This document shows positions 1 through 11,448 of a stretch of 64,000 nucleotides of DNA, piece by piece (position 1 is the stretch's first letter; each line of letters starts with the position of its first letter). Under the pieces are notes generated by a model. That model did not search any database and had not been told where the DNA came from. It was given only the letters and a program-made list of their open reading frames with translations. The stretch comes from Limnephilus marmoratus (taxonomy: Eukaryota > Arthropoda > Insecta > Trichoptera > Limnephilidae): positions 24,567,770 to 24,631,769 of the forward strand of contig OU862923.1 of assembly GCA_917880885.1 (NCBI GenBank), read 5' to 3'. The translations under genes and the position numbers were made by a program.

Positions 1-78
1 TATTTTACATGTACCTACCTGGATTTTATTGTTTATTACTGATGTATACCTAGAATAACACAACTTATATCTGACATT

Positions 79-206
79 TTTTTTTTTTTTTTTTTAATGC
101 CGGCAACCCGGGCGTTTATTGTAACAATAATCATATACAAACAAGTTAGTAGCCCGCCTCACTAGACTAAGTCTGTTCGTACAATAACTTACACACATAT
201 ACATTT
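79..206 (-). repeat. Family G repeat with poly(A) tail, copy 1
   Basis: On the minus strand this reads as a 3' end: an AATAAA signal, the GC-rich motif CCCGGGTTGCCGGCA, then an A-run (the T-run at 79-96). A second copy lies at 13052-13195 with the same order of motifs. The poly(A) shows retroposition. No coding sequence is attached, so it could be a SINE or a LINE 3' end. The next element starts about 25 bp further on. Confidence 0.6.
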
Positions 207-240
207 ACATATATGTACATACATAGATCTACAAAATGTA

Positions 241-1233
241 GATCTACAAAAAGCATACGACCGAGTCGACAGGAAAAAGCTATGGAAGGTTTTGTCTAAG
301 TATGGAGTGAATACAAATCTCATACAGGCAATTGCGTCTCTGTACGAGGGAAGCGTTGCGTGTGTTAGGGTGAACGGTGGTTTTACGCGGTGGTTTGACA
401 TCACAAAAGGTGTCAAGCAAGGCTGCGTAATGTCACCATGGTTATTCAATCTATACATGGATAATTGTATGCAAGAATTGAAAGGGGTGGGATTGGGCGC
501 GAAATTGAGTAATCTGAAAGTATGTTGCCTGTTGTATGCTGATGATGCGGTGCTGATTTCTAACACTATGGAAGATCTACAGTCTCTCGTATCTAGGATG
601 AACGAAGTATGCATGAAGAATGAGTTAATGATGAATGTAAGTAAGTCTAAAGTCATGGTGTTTAAAAGAGAGAGTACGAAAACAGTATGCAACATAGTTG
701 TGAATGATGAATACTTGGAGCAGGTGGATGAGTTTGTGTATCTGGGTAGTATGTTTACGAGAGATGGGAAGGCTGAAAGAGATATTGAAAGAAGGGTGAA
801 TGCCGGTAACTCCATTAATGGTGGACTGAATGCCGTTGGCGCTAATAAAAATCTGTCAAAAAAAGCGAAGCTAGCAGTCCACAATGGAGTCCTGGTACCT
901 ACCCTGATGTATGGCAGTGAGGCATGGAACTGGCAGAGGAAGGATGAAAGTAAACTGAATGCTGTTGAAATGAGATCCCTGAGGCGTATGTGTGGTAAAA
1001 CAATGTATGATCGTGTGAGAAATGTTGATATCCGCAAAGAATGTAAGGCTGATGTAATCATAATGAGTAAGATTAAGAAAGGGACCCTCAGATGGTTTGG
1101 GCATGTAGAGCGAATGAACGAAGGAAGTAGTGTAAGAGGAATATACGACGCGAATGTGAATGGTAGAAGAAGTCGGGGACGCCCGAGGAAGACATGGCAC
1201 GATCAATATCTAAGTAACTCCTATTGTACCTAA
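241..1233 (+). pseudogene. LINE reverse transcriptase, C-terminal part (open frame)
   Basis: The frame is open from about residue DLQKAYDRVDR (241) to a stop at 1231-1233; no true start codon is present because the 5' end is missing. It has the RT motif GVKQGCVMSP, the catalytic box YADD at 535-546, the following motif EFVYLGSMFTRDG, the thumb-side LMYGSEAW, and a C-terminal basic stretch GRRSRGRPRKTWHD. These are typical of insect non-LTR RTs. About 330 residues remain of an expected ~900-1000. There is no internal frameshift, so the insertion is fairly recent, but it cannot encode an active enzyme. Confidence 0.85.
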
Positions 1234-1324
1234 TATCTAAGTAACTCCCCCAATATGTACCATTATTAGTAATTATTATTGAATCCATTAATGTGAAATT
1301 ATGAACACGCAACCTGCCAATTTG

Positions 1325-1369
1325 ACTGTCCTAAAACGGGAAACCTTCCTAGTTGGACAGTCAAAGCTT
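1325..1369 (+). other. LINE 3' UTR stem-loop
   Basis: TTTGACTGTCC pairs perfectly with GGACAGTCAAA across a loop containing AAAACGGGAAA. The same stem and loop recur in two other LINE 3' ends: minus strand near 12352-12396 and plus strand near 58044-58085. It lies just upstream of the (TAAA)n tail, where the element's RT would bind its RNA in LINEs generally; that role is inferred here. Confidence 0.75.
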
Positions 1370-1582
1370 CCTTTTATATTGTTATATCTTGTATGTAATA
1401 AATGTAATAATAAATAAATAAATAAATAAATAAGTTTTACGAAATCGGTTGAACCATTTTCAGAAACTGTTGAATACTGCGTGACATTTATTTAAATTAT
1501 ATTTCTGTAAAATATTCAATTATTTATTTAAATTCTATTAGATATAAGTAATGCCCATTGTAAATTAATCAATTCTTTAAAA

Positions 1583-1746
1583 AAAACGAGTGTGCTTTAG
1601 ACCACACGACTGAAGTAAAACTTCACTAACTTATATCTCCCTCTCAACTTCCATTCGCCTCGCCCGATCACACTTTTCGTAACACTCTCGTCACGCATTC
1701 ACCAGCTTACTCCCCAAGTCAAGCGTGGGTAAAGAAGTTTTACTTC
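1583..1746. repeat. Short foldback repeat
   Basis: GAAGTAAAACTTC at 1612-1624 is the inverse of GAAGTTTTACTTC at 1734-1746. The left part, including GTGCTTTAGACC and CGACTGAAGTAAAAC, recurs at about 39590-39632. It is probably a non-autonomous element; no target duplication was resolved. It has no coding capacity. Confidence 0.45.
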
Positions 1747-2811
1747 AATAATGTATCATGTAAAAAAAACTTTTAATATAACTTATCTTTCATTTAAAGT
1801 GGTGTAATGGTTTCTGAAGTAAATCTCCAAGAAACGCTTAAAAAGTTTAAAAAGAACTTTCAAAACCATTTATTTGTATACCAACTTACTAAATATAATC
1901 CCTTTGCTTCTCTAAATTTTAATTGATAATAGATATATTGGTGTTCATTATTTCTTACAAATTGCAACATTTGTTTTCATATAAATAATAATCTGCACTT
2001 TATTGTACCGCTTTTTTGGTTAACACTGTAAAGTATAAAAATATTAAATACAAAGGTCGTTCTGATTTCACAAAACTTGAACTTTTGCGAACTGTTCCTG
2101 TGTACTTTTCTGTAAAATTGACAATAGTAGTAGATACCTACCGCCACCGTCTCAGTCTCCATCACTTCTCAACTCGAAACGACAAAGACCAGACAAACCG
2201 GTAACATCCTTCCGGTCGGAATGCACGAAGAAAGGAACTAACTTTTCCCCGTCATAGTGTAAGTCGTCAATTCGGGAAGTGTATCATCTTACCGGGGGGT
2301 TGCAGTACCTACCTAACTCGCGCATGCACTGATGTACTACGTACTGTTTGTTAACAACTACTTGACAAATCTACTCACTACGAAACGTTAGAAGTGTTCA
2401 ACCTCACTTTTCTTGGACTTATAAAAAACTGTTTAATTACATTTTCTTTAGTAAATTGTAAACCTTGTACAAATGAAACGAAAGATGAAAGACGAATGAT
2501 AATGAGTAATATTTTATTTTTCAAAATTATGCAGCATTTTATTACACGTAACTAAACAATAAAGATAGCTTCTAGAAGTCATACTACCGATTAGTGGAGT
2601 TTTTGCCTAAGACGCGCAAAGTGAAGGTATACCACAGCATTATGGACTTGATTTTATAGTACGAAAGATATCGTTATGTTTTCGATATCCAGCTCACATA
2701 AAAGTAGTGTTAGTTGATTATAATCAGTACAAATTCCTGTTGTATTGTTTTTTTGTTGTGTGGTCTACAAAATTGTGTCCAAAAAAGGCGTTCAATAATA
2801 GATATTATAGT
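1747..2811. other. No gene recognised
   Basis: AT-rich sequence with only short frames lacking any recognisable motif. No repeat in the rest of the window matched by eye. Confidence 0.5.
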
Positions 2812-3202
2812 AGCGAGTACCAGGCATGCATTGCATGCCACTCAAAGAAAAAATATTGCATACACTGCGTGTCCTTTCCCATGCATCCTCGTTTCCCTCT
2901 ATCTCAAAACTAAATGAAATAAACACATTTTTGAAACAACCCCCGTGCCACCTATTGTAAAATGTTTATATGAAAATTTCATAAAGCCAGATATTCACAA
3001 TAATACGCTCACCATTATGTATAGTACCTTCGCGGGCGTGCGCAACAACAAATTACCAAAGTATCATCGCAAACGGATGAGTTGAAGAGGAAATAATTTC
3101 ATAACGCCAGAGCTCACCATTATACATAAAAACCTTTCCAGGCGTGCACACAACAAATCACCAAAGTTTCATCGCAATCGGATGAATGGTAAGGAAAAAG
3201 CT
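2812..3202 (+). repeat. Family D dispersed repeat, copy 1
   Basis: Order of motifs: a head with GGCATGCATTGCATGCC, a pyrimidine-rich stretch, GTGCCACCTATTG, then two units of about 120 bp with CATAA(A/C)GCCAGA and CATCGCAA(T/A)CGGATGA. The same order is seen at 31915-32243, 41838-42275 (minus) and 52925-53580. The right end stops abruptly at GGATGAATGGT, where an LTR element's leader begins. Class unknown. Confidence 0.65.
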
Positions 3203-3220
3203 ATCACGTCGGAGTCACCA
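3203..3220 (-). promoter_or_regulatory. Retroelement primer-binding site
   Basis: On the minus strand TGGTGACTCCGACGTGAT follows the LTR end after two bases. It begins with the TGG that pairs with a tRNA CCA end. As I recall, TGGTGACCCCGACGTGA-type sites are used by Ty3/Gypsy elements of the CsRn1 and mag groups. Only about 15 bases of leader remain before family D sequence. Confidence 0.55.
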
Positions 3221-3222
3221 GT

Positions 3223-4114
3223 TGAGGGAGCGGGAGACAGAAATGAAAGGCGTCATGTCGAAGTATGAGTCAGTCTTTTATTGGGCTACGTAGCGGAGGT
3301 CGGTAAAGCGGTAACATGATGTAAGGCGGGGTGCTGTGATGAGATTCTGCAGGCGCACGGAGTGATGGAGATGGTGAGGTGAAGGTCAGCGAGTTGCTCG
3401 ACACCATGGCGGTGGAGATGACCTATCTTCCAGGCCGTTGCTCGACGCTTTAAATCGCGGAGATGAACGGTGAGTGGCTCGGTGAGCTGAGCCACCAGCA
3501 GGTAGTCCTGGCGAGGCGGAGCGTGTTTCCATGGCAGCGAAGCACAGTGAGGCTTCGGGGTGCCATGAAGTGGTGAGCTGATCCCTTGGACTCACTCGTG
3601 CGTCACCTCACTCCACAGTGAGGTGACGCAAGCCTTGTAAGTCGCGGGATGAAGCTGATCTCTGGAGCTGAAGACACGGTGGGCCTTAGAGCTGAGACGT
3701 GGTGATGGACCTCGAGGAAGCTGCCCTGGAGCGTAGCGATACCATGTAGGAGTACTTGTTACATGTTGAGATGTTGGCCGACGATTAATGTGAGACTGAA
3801 CTGCAGCGGGCGAGCGATCGGCTGCTTATATAGCCGCGGTAGAGTAACTACCTCGCGGTAGGTAATACGAGCCACTTCGGCAGTTGACGAGAATATTCGG
3901 CGCCGTACAGATATTGTACGGTGCTGTCTCGAGACCTTTCTAGGCGGGGGCGATATTATTATCGTCGGGCTGGCACGGGAGGCGAGAAAGTACATCGCGG
4001 CCAGTATAGGTACGAAGGTACCTAGGCAAGTAGGTTTGCCGATGGGCGCGAATATTAGGAGATGTTTCTCGTATGTTCTTTTGATGGCAAAGATAATAAT
4101 GATGTGTCGCCACA
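3223..4114 (-). mobile_element. LTR of a probable Ty3/Gypsy element
   Basis: On the minus strand the segment starts TGTGGCGACACATC and ends CTCCCTCA, giving TG...CA ends about 892 bp apart. It holds a TATATAAG box (3825-3832), an initiator-like TCAGTC (3794-3799) and an AATAAA signal (3277-3282) in the order expected for U3-R-U5. It is clearly richer in GC than its surroundings. No internal gag or pol and no second LTR lie nearby, so this is a 5' LTR remnant. Exact borders need a family alignment. Confidence 0.6.
3794..3832 (-). promoter_or_regulatory. Core promoter inside the LTR
   Basis: TATATAAG at 3825-3832 and TCAGTC at 3794-3799 on the minus strand are 33-35 bp apart, close to the usual arthropod TATA-to-Inr spacing. 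Transcription would run toward lower coordinates into the lost internal region. Confidence 0.45.
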
Positions 4115-5070
4115 GTATAAAATGAACGACAAACAAAGAGCCATTCGTTTTTTATGTATGTAGATAATAAAATTATTATAGGTATAACGACACATTTCAG
4201 TGGATCTGAACATTTTCTCTTATTATAATATTTATAAATGCGTTATAACTTTTTACCTTTTTACGGTCACAAAAACATATTTTCAAGGTCATTTCACATT
4301 TTATGAATTTAAATCTGGAAATGTGACCTATTAGAACTGATGAATGTTTGCAAAGACCTTTTCATACCAGCATTTTCTGTGTTTGAGTGACAGTTGTTGA
4401 ATTTAATAACATTAAAAACTCATTACATTCTGTTTCACTAATTTTAAGTGAAATTAATAAAATCGTGCTCATAGATAAATTACGCGACTGTACATGTAAT
4501 TTTGCAATTTATATTATATATTATTTATATTATTTAAATAAAGCATCCAATGAAGTTGCATTCCGATGAGTTATCAAAACTCATTAAGGGATCGCCAATT
4601 GGTACTTTTGAAAAGTTAAACCCAACCCAGTCCAATATGCAGACACAATATATGAAGAAAAATTTTACAAAATATTTCAACATAATTTTTCAACAAAACA
4701 TTTCAAACAGAAGCAACATACAGAAACAACATATATGGAGAATCATTTTACAAATATTTCACAGAAACATGTCTTATAGGATTTTATGAATTATTATAAC
4801 CACTCATTTGATTTATGTACTGTTGGTGTCAAAAAGTTAAAATAAAGTATTCTCCATGATGGACTATAGAAATGCATAGAAAAACAAAATCAGGAAAATA
4901 CAATAAAAGGTACGGGCTCAAAAAATATACAGACCTAATACAAGATATTTACATACAAAATACATGACAAGATCTAAGAACGATATAAACTGCGCCCATA
5001 TCTGGATGTACAAAGTTTGGTACTTGGAGATAACCAGGACAGCTATCAGGACAGAGTTTGTACCACCTAC
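4115..5070. other. No gene recognised
   Basis: AT-rich. Short frames at 4387-4789 have no recognisable domain, and the A/T bias alone explains them. Confidence 0.5.
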
Positions 5071-5335
5071 TTATGACTCGTTTTCCAAAAAACATTTGAA
5101 AAAATAGGATTTCAATATATCGTTTCGAGATTTATTAGAGGCCTGTCTTAATTCTTCAGGCAATTTGTTATAGTTAGTGCATTTTATTCTAATGATTTCA
5201 GCCCGCACTTTGTGGAGTGTATTTTTGATAAATGTAGTTGGTTGTGTTGTCGTGTATTATATTGGTGAATGTTGTTGTTATAGTTCAGTTTTATATTTGT
5301 GTGGGTGTTGCACTGAATAATATTTAAGATGTATT
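5071..5335 (-). pseudogene. LINE RT C-terminal relic
   Basis: The minus strand reads through NNNIHQYNTRQHNQL, then after one frameshift near 5200 continues NKLPEELRQAS and ends in a stop at 5071-5073. The N-Y-N-T-R and LPEE-type motifs are typical of the C-terminal tail of Jockey/CR1-like LINE proteins. The catalytic RT core is absent. Confidence 0.55.
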
Positions 5336-5429
5336 ATTTTGTAATCAAACACGACGGAAAATTTCCATTTTATACTCATTTTTGTTGATATCCTGATCTT
5401 TGACAGACCATTGTAGCAAGTTGTGTAAT

Positions 5430-6090
5430 GCGGCAGTTATTTAGTAATCTTACCAATACGCCAAGTTCATGTGTGTTCAATATATTGTATTCTCTTGGAA
5501 ATTCTCAGTTCCCCACTTGAACTGGGTAACTTTACAGAGTGTCTCGGAAGTTTCCAAATCAAATGGCACTCGGATGACTGCGGCCCTTCGGTTTTCATTT
5601 CCCATTATTTTGCTAATATTTGATCTGCAGAGAAAAGTTGCATTCTTCCATTGTACAGCGGAGATACGAAAGATGATCCAACAAAAGATATTTTCAAGTG
5701 TAACTTTTTGTTCAAACTAGTTGTTTGTTCCTGCCGTTCTGGCAGCTTCCATTTGTTGCAGTGTTCTGTTGTTAACCCTTTCTTATAAAATAATCTGGCA
5801 AAAATATGGGTTGAAAGTCTTCAAAATTTTAACAAGAAAGGAAAGAATATTACCAACTAAGAATACCAACTATAAGAAGAATTTATAAATTGGTCGACAA
5901 CCGAATTACGAAATCACATTCACTCACTTACAAGATATTAATTAAAAAAATGGCTTCTATGTTATTGTAGGAACCTACCTATGATTTTATTTCGTCATCA
6001 CAAAATTGACAAAGAAGCAAAGAGTGTCAAAGTAGACAGCAGTCACAATAAAGTAATTTATTTATATCATTTACGCCATGATAGGATAAG
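5430..6090. other. No gene recognised
   Basis: Unassigned AT-rich sequence. The frame at 5469-5720 has no domain that I recognise. Confidence 0.45.
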
Positions 6091-6094
6091 GCAA

Positions 6095-6300
6095 CGCTAC
6101 ATTTGGTGATTTAGCAGGGGTGCCAAGGTTCACGGGGTGAGGTTTGTCTAGGTCTTGGAGGCGGATGACCAGGACATACTGAACCCCAGATTCCTACCTA
6201 CCCCTTAAATTCCTTTCCTTCCAAGAACTCTCCTCTCCTTCTTTTCCTTAAAAAAACCCTCCATACAGGCCTCCTGTGTGCAGCTCATGTAAAAAAATGC
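6095..6300 (+). repeat. SINE-A, internally deleted copy
   Basis: It matches the 39163-39597 copy: GGTTCACGGGGTGAGGTTTG, then a pyrimidine-rich part with CCTTCC, then AAACCCTCC and a tail GTAAAAAAATG. The central part carrying the GTGACGGACG-type motif is missing. It lies about 200 bp from an oppositely oriented copy. Confidence 0.6.
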
Positions 6301-6507
6301 ATAAACTACAACATGAGAAATTTGAATTGAGTAAATAATAAAGAACATGAGCATGTAAATAACAAAGCAAAGTGAAATCCTGTTTAAGTAATACAATATT
6401 GCCAATTTAAATAATACAATTCTAAAATAATACAAGAAGTAAACGTAATTATTATCTACATATTCTATTTAATTAAAAATACACGTAATTAACTTCATAA
6501 TGTATAG

Positions 6508-6906
6508 TTTTTTTTTTACATACGCAGGAGAACCTGAGGAAAGTAATCCCCTTAGGGCCTTTGTCATCTTGGGAATGCTGTGTGGAGGGTCTTATTAGGA
6601 CAGGAAGGAGAGGAAGTTCTGAAAGGAAAATGGCATTGGGGGTGGGTAGGAATTTGGGGGTGGGTGTCCAGGAGTGACGGACGTATGAATCCATCCAGCT
6701 GGAGAAGTCAAAGGGACTCCCTTAATCATGCAGCTGGTGGGCAGACAATACTCCGCCAAGATGTGAACAAACCTTACCCCGTGAACCCGGGCACCCTTGC
6801 TAAGTCACCGAACATAGCGAACCATTTGGGGTGACCTTGGCAGAGGTTTTGGTTATTCAATAAATGGTTTCCGGGGCGGTGATACCCATACCCGCCTCCC
6901 AAATTT
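6508..6906 (-). repeat. SINE-A, near full-length copy
   Basis: It aligns with 13200-13648 (same orientation) and 39163-39597 (opposite). Landmarks are GTGTGGAGGGTCTTATTAGG, GGAGTGACGGACGTATGAAT, GCAGAGGTTTTGGTTATTCA and ACCCATACCCGCCTCCCAAA. A T-run at the left end is the poly(A) tail on the minus strand. I see no clear tRNA-like promoter head. Frames in it (e.g. 6580-6834) are incidental. Confidence 0.65.
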
Positions 6907-8395
6907 ATTGGGAGTAGTTGTGGTAGTTTGTAGTAGTTAAGGTAGTTTGAAAATAATTAATTGTAATAATAACTGTCAGTCACAAAGAGTCATAAATAAT
7001 GGCAAAAAGTTACGTAGAATCACAAATAATGGAGTGACAAATACTGACAAAGGGTGACAAAAGAGATAAGTAACTAAATGCAGAGTCTAATAACATAAAA
7101 GGTACGTAAAGTCTTCATGAGTCTTCATGAGGAGGGGAGTGTCCGTAAGGTACCTACTTTTCCCAATAATTAGGCAGACGGAAACAAGGTAAGTAGAAGT
7201 GTAAAAGTTGAATGATTTTGATGACTACATACAGCAGGAAGGGCCGTCTTAAGCCGTGAATGGGGTTGGGAGCCCTTTTTTGAAGCCCAAAACGCACAGA
7301 AAAAAAATCCACGCGATAATGTATCTATCATTTTATTGACGGTTTTTGGTGTCTAGGATCTTGGTTTGTGGAAGACATTGATGAATTGATATACCACCTA
7401 ATCGTGATTTGGAGATATGTAGGAATTTAAGCATTTAAGAGTTTAAAATAAATGCATAAAAATCAAACCCTGATTTTTCTGATTTTGAAACCATTATTAG
7501 TTTATGAAAATGTTTTTTAGAAATGGGAAAGCTCTGATGAAAATTTATTTAAAAAAATGTGTGGCTAATTACTTATATACATTTTCAATTATGATATCCC
7601 CAACTGAGAACGAAGTTATTGGAAAACTAGTAATAATTCCAAAGAAGATACGCAAAAGCGCCGGCGAAACAATCCCAAATTGGGCTTGGTGATGTGGTGT
7701 GGGTGAAGGAATTGGATTATGAATTTATTGTTTTCAAAAGATAACGAAAAGCGCGCAGATGAAAATATATCTAGGACGGAGGGTAAACCAATAAATGCAA
7801 TCGATTTTTATTTTTTGGAAAGTCAGTTTCCCAACAAAACATAGACTAAAGCTTTTAATATTTACTTATAGAAGGTTTACCTAAAGCCGAATGGAAAAAT
7901 ACATGGGATACACCCAGGCACGCGAGTATAATACTGGTTGGGCGTTTACACAATCATAGCTACACTTGCCTACATACATCTACATATATCATAGACTCTG
8001 TGCTTGTAGCTTGATTGTCACATGTACCTTACCTATCCGTCCCTATCATGTTCCTTTTGCCCATCCTGTCCCATCCCTATGAACCTGTTATTTCGTTACC
8101 ATAACAAATCAGTGTCGTATATCGAAACTCGCCGTGAAAGTATATAATTTTCCGCTCCCGCATTCTCTACCCGCATATCACAGTAAATACCACGATTAAT
8201 AATTATACAAGTGTGTAAACAAAAGCCACCCATGAGAGAAGAGAAGTACCACAAGGTTCCACAGTAATCCCTTCCTTTCTTTCCCTTTATGTGCATTCAT
8301 TTTTACTTGTGCAGTGGTCTATTATACATCTCAAAACACATTCAGGGTCCTTCGATATCCGCATCCACATAAAACACACATTAAATACTCTACTC
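6907..8395. other. No gene recognised
   Basis: Unassigned AT-rich sequence. The frame at 7504-7692 has no recognisable domain. Confidence 0.45.
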
Positions 8396-8898
8396 GCTAA
8401 GTTCTCCATCATCGTGCAAGCAATATTTTTCAATAACGAAATTAAAAATATGAGAAGTGGTGTGCGGACCGGAGAGGATTGATGCAAGCAGTGCGTAGGG
8501 TTTGAGTGAACTTCATAAAAAATAAGAGTGTTTGGGTAAAAAAGGGTCGTAGTGACACTTAAAGATCTGGATCCATAACATAGCTGCACCACTTGAACGC
8601 GTGTGATTTATGATTTATTTCATCACTGGGTACCGGGAGAAGTCATAGCTTCAACCAACTGGCGCTTACAGGAACACATAACAGAGATAAGATCTTTTCA
8701 ATTTATTAATTTGTTAACATTTCAATCGAATAATACCATTTCACAGATAATACGACCTCTATAAAGAAAACTTGAGTTATTGCCTCTGAGAGTAAACCAT
8801 TGTTCATGTTGTGAGTAAAATGATGCAAGAAGACACCTGCAGGAACTAGAAGAACCAAAAAGGTGCAAGAAAAATTAGGATAGCCAAGAAAAACCAAG

Positions 8899-8962
8899 AA
8901 TAATAATAATAACATAACATTTGTATAGCGAAGTTTTGTGATATTTCACTTCAAGCGAAATG
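8899..8962 (-). other. Possible LINE 3' end hairpin
   Basis: An imperfect stem (GCGAAGT / ACTTCAAGC) sits beside (AAT)n. A related hairpin with AGCGCC / GGCGCT beside (AAT)n lies at 9329-9385. Both look like LINE 3' ends that flank the purine satellite. Confidence 0.35.
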
Positions 8963-8979
8963 AAGCAAGACGAAGCAAG

Positions 8980-10760
8980 TTGAAGCCAGAAGAAGAGGCT
9001 AGTAGAAGCAAGTACTTGTAAGCAGATACTATAGTAGATTAAAGCAAGAAAATGACAGAACTTAGAAAACAACACTCAATCAAAATATTCATTCTTGCCC
9101 ATCCTAGTTCGAGTATTGGCATAATAGGTTGCCATGTATAAAACTGGATTAAATTCCGCAAGAAGTCGCAAGAAACACCAATAGCAGCCAAGAAGGAGCG
9201 AGAAGAGATAAGAAGAAGCAAGAAAAGACAAGAAAATACTCGAAGAAACACTAAGAGACAAGAAAAGGTGATAAATCAATAGAAGGTACAATAAAAAAGG
9301 CGAGTTAAGAAGAGCCAATAATAATAATAATTGGATAATTTGTTGAGCGCCATTTTTGTGGAAAATCACCTCAAGGGCGCTTTACAATTCATTATGAATT
9401 CTAAGGCTCTATCTAATTCTATTATTTACAAATATTAGAAGATAAGAGACAAGAGGTAGCAAGCAGAACCGGAAAGCGATGAGAAGATCCAAGAAGAGCC
9501 AAAAAGAGACAAGAACATTCAAGACGAAACAAGAAAATATGAGAATATTAGAGAAAAGATAATCGGAGACAAGACAAGCTGAGACAAAAAGAGATAAGAA
9601 GATTAGAAGATATAAGAAGAGACGAGAACATCCAAGATGAAGCAAGAAGAGTCAAGAAGAGACAATAATACACAAGAAGCTGCAAGAAGAGTCAAGAAGA
9701 GCCGAGAAGAGGAGAAAAGATCTCAAGAAACGAGAAGTCAGAAGAGACAGGAAGGGACAAGTAAAGCAAGGAAGAGATAAGAAGAGCCAGGAAGGGCCGA
9801 GCAGAGCCAAGAAGAATTCAGAAGATCCAAGAAGAGGTGAAAAGATAAAAGAAGATACTAGAAGATCCTAGAAAAACAAGAAGAGACAAGAAAATCCTAG
9901 AAGAACAAAGAAGAGGCAAGAACAGCCAAGGAGGGGCGGGAGGAGCTAGAAGAGGCAAGAAGAGCCAAGAACATTCAAGAAGAAACAAGAAGACACGAGA
10001 ATACTCGAGAAGAGATAATCAGAGACAAGACAAGCTGAGACAAAAAGAGATAAGAAGAGACGAGAACATCCAAGAAGAAGCCAGAAGAGTCAAGAAGAGA
10101 CAATAATAAACTAGAAGAGATAAGAAGTTGCGAGGAGAGTCAAGTAGAGTCGAGAAGAGACGAGAAGATCTCAAGAAACAAGAAGAAGCAAGAAGAGACA
10201 AGAAGGGACAGGAAGAGATAAGAAGAGACGAGAAAATCCAAGAAGAAGCCAGAAGAGTCAAGAAGAGCCACTAATAGACCAGAAGAGATAAGAAGATGCA
10301 AGGAGAATCAATAAGAGTTGAGAAGAGACGAGAAGATCTCAAGAAACAAAAAGAAGGAAGAAGAGACAAGAAGGGACAAGGAAAGCAAAGAAGAGATAAG
10401 AAGAGCCAAGCAGGGCCGAGCAGAGCCAAGCAGAGTCAATAAGAATCAGAAGATCCAAGAATAGGTGAGAAGATAAAAGAAGAGACCAGAAGAGACTAGA
10501 AGATCCGAGGAAAAACCAAGAAGATCCTAGAAGAGCCAAGAAGAGCCAAGAAGAGGCAAGAACAGTCAAGGAGGGGCGAGAGGATCTGGGAAAAGGTAAG
10601 AAGAACCAAGAAGAGATGATAACATCCCAGAAGAGACAAGAAAAATTTTGAAAAGCCACGAATAGCCACGAAGAGCTGAGAAGAGCCGAGATGAGAAGGG
10701 AAGAATCAAGAAGAGGCAAGAAGATCCAAGAAGAGCCGAGAAGAGGCAAGAAGAAGGAAA
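8980..10760. repeat. 10-bp-period purine satellite
   Basis: The plus strand is almost all purine, built from units like CCAAGAAGAG, and keeps a 10-bp phase over long stretches. Higher-order copies are visible: GATCTCAAGAAA recurs at about 9719, 10167 and 10335, and a long block near 9500-9610 recurs near 9970-10050. It is interrupted at about 9050-9170 and 9300-9420 by non-satellite sequence. Minus-strand frames rich in Ser and Leu (e.g. 10339-10770) follow from the composition and are not genes. Confidence 0.85.
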
Positions 10761-10789
10761 ATACAAACAAAAAGAAAGTTTTACGCTCA

Positions 10790-11445
10790 ATCCATTCCTT
10801 TATTCCTGACCATCCTAAATTCCAATATTGGCTTATTAGGTTGCCATGTATACCGGTCGATTTAACTCCAACCTCCTTCCCATCCGCAGAGCATGTGTTC
10901 CAAGTCCTAACAAAACAGCGCCCCCTGGTGTACTGGTCTTACCGGGACAGGAGTACTCCTGGCTGGGGTGGTACAATCGTATCGTATAACGAAATTAAAA
11001 ATATGAAAAAAAAAAATCCAACTCCTGTTTCCTCAAAGTGAACCATTTTGGCACCTAGCCGGGGACCCCTCCGAATTGGGTGCCCTAGGAAATATGTTGA
11101 AATCTTCTTCTTAAGTGGTTTGTCATTATACTCATTATTGAAGATCGCAACCACCACTCCTCCTGAACAAGGCTTCTGCGCTGGGTGGAGAGCTGCGGAC
11201 AACAACGTACCGGACCCCAGTGGTACCTACTTGGTCACTCCAGCGATTTGTTTCCTTACTCTGCTTCTTTTGCCAAACACTTTGCCAGTGACAAATAGTT
11301 TCTCCAAGTTGGAGACCTCAGTTTGTGAGGTCTCAGGTGAGCAACGTGTCTTAGCAAGTATCTTAAAATACGTTGTAGGCAGATAGTTGAAGGCCTATCG
11401 CGGATGCTTAGCTTCTCCAGAATGGACAAATGATTGCCTGAAGAT
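10790..11445. other. Satellite-flanking module, no gene
   Basis: The start (CCATCCTAAATTCCAATATTGG, then GGTTGCCATGTATA) is similar to the interruption near 9095-9150, so it belongs to the satellite's larger unit. The rest is unassigned; overlapping frames on both strands show no domain. Confidence 0.45.
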
Positions 11446-11448
11446 TCT

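Larger units (their letters stand above)
230..1434 (+). mobile_element. 5'-truncated non-LTR retrotransposon (LINE)
   Basis: The element begins inside the RT domain, so the endonuclease and N-terminal RT are missing, as is usual after incomplete target-primed reverse transcription. It contains one open RT frame, a short 3' UTR with a strong stem-loop at 1325-1369, and a (TAAA)n tail at about 1407-1433. A short tandem repeat of GATCTACAAAA marks the 5' junction near 230-250. Related 3' UTRs occur at 12302-12500 and 57690-58140. The RTE-like assignment rests on the protein C-terminus and is uncertain. Confidence 0.85.

Noticed and set aside
189..1061. 290-codon minus-strand frame
   Set aside because: Mirror of the LINE RT frame at 241-1233, which has recognisable RT motifs; the minus frame has none.
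3286..3595. Minus-strand frames in the GC-rich LTR
   Set aside because: LTR sequence; overlapping short frames without domains.
10019..10770. Minus-strand frames rich in Ser, Leu and Phe
   Set aside because: They follow from the 10-bp purine satellite, where stop codons are rare on the pyrimidine strand. No domain, and frames shift freely with the repeat.
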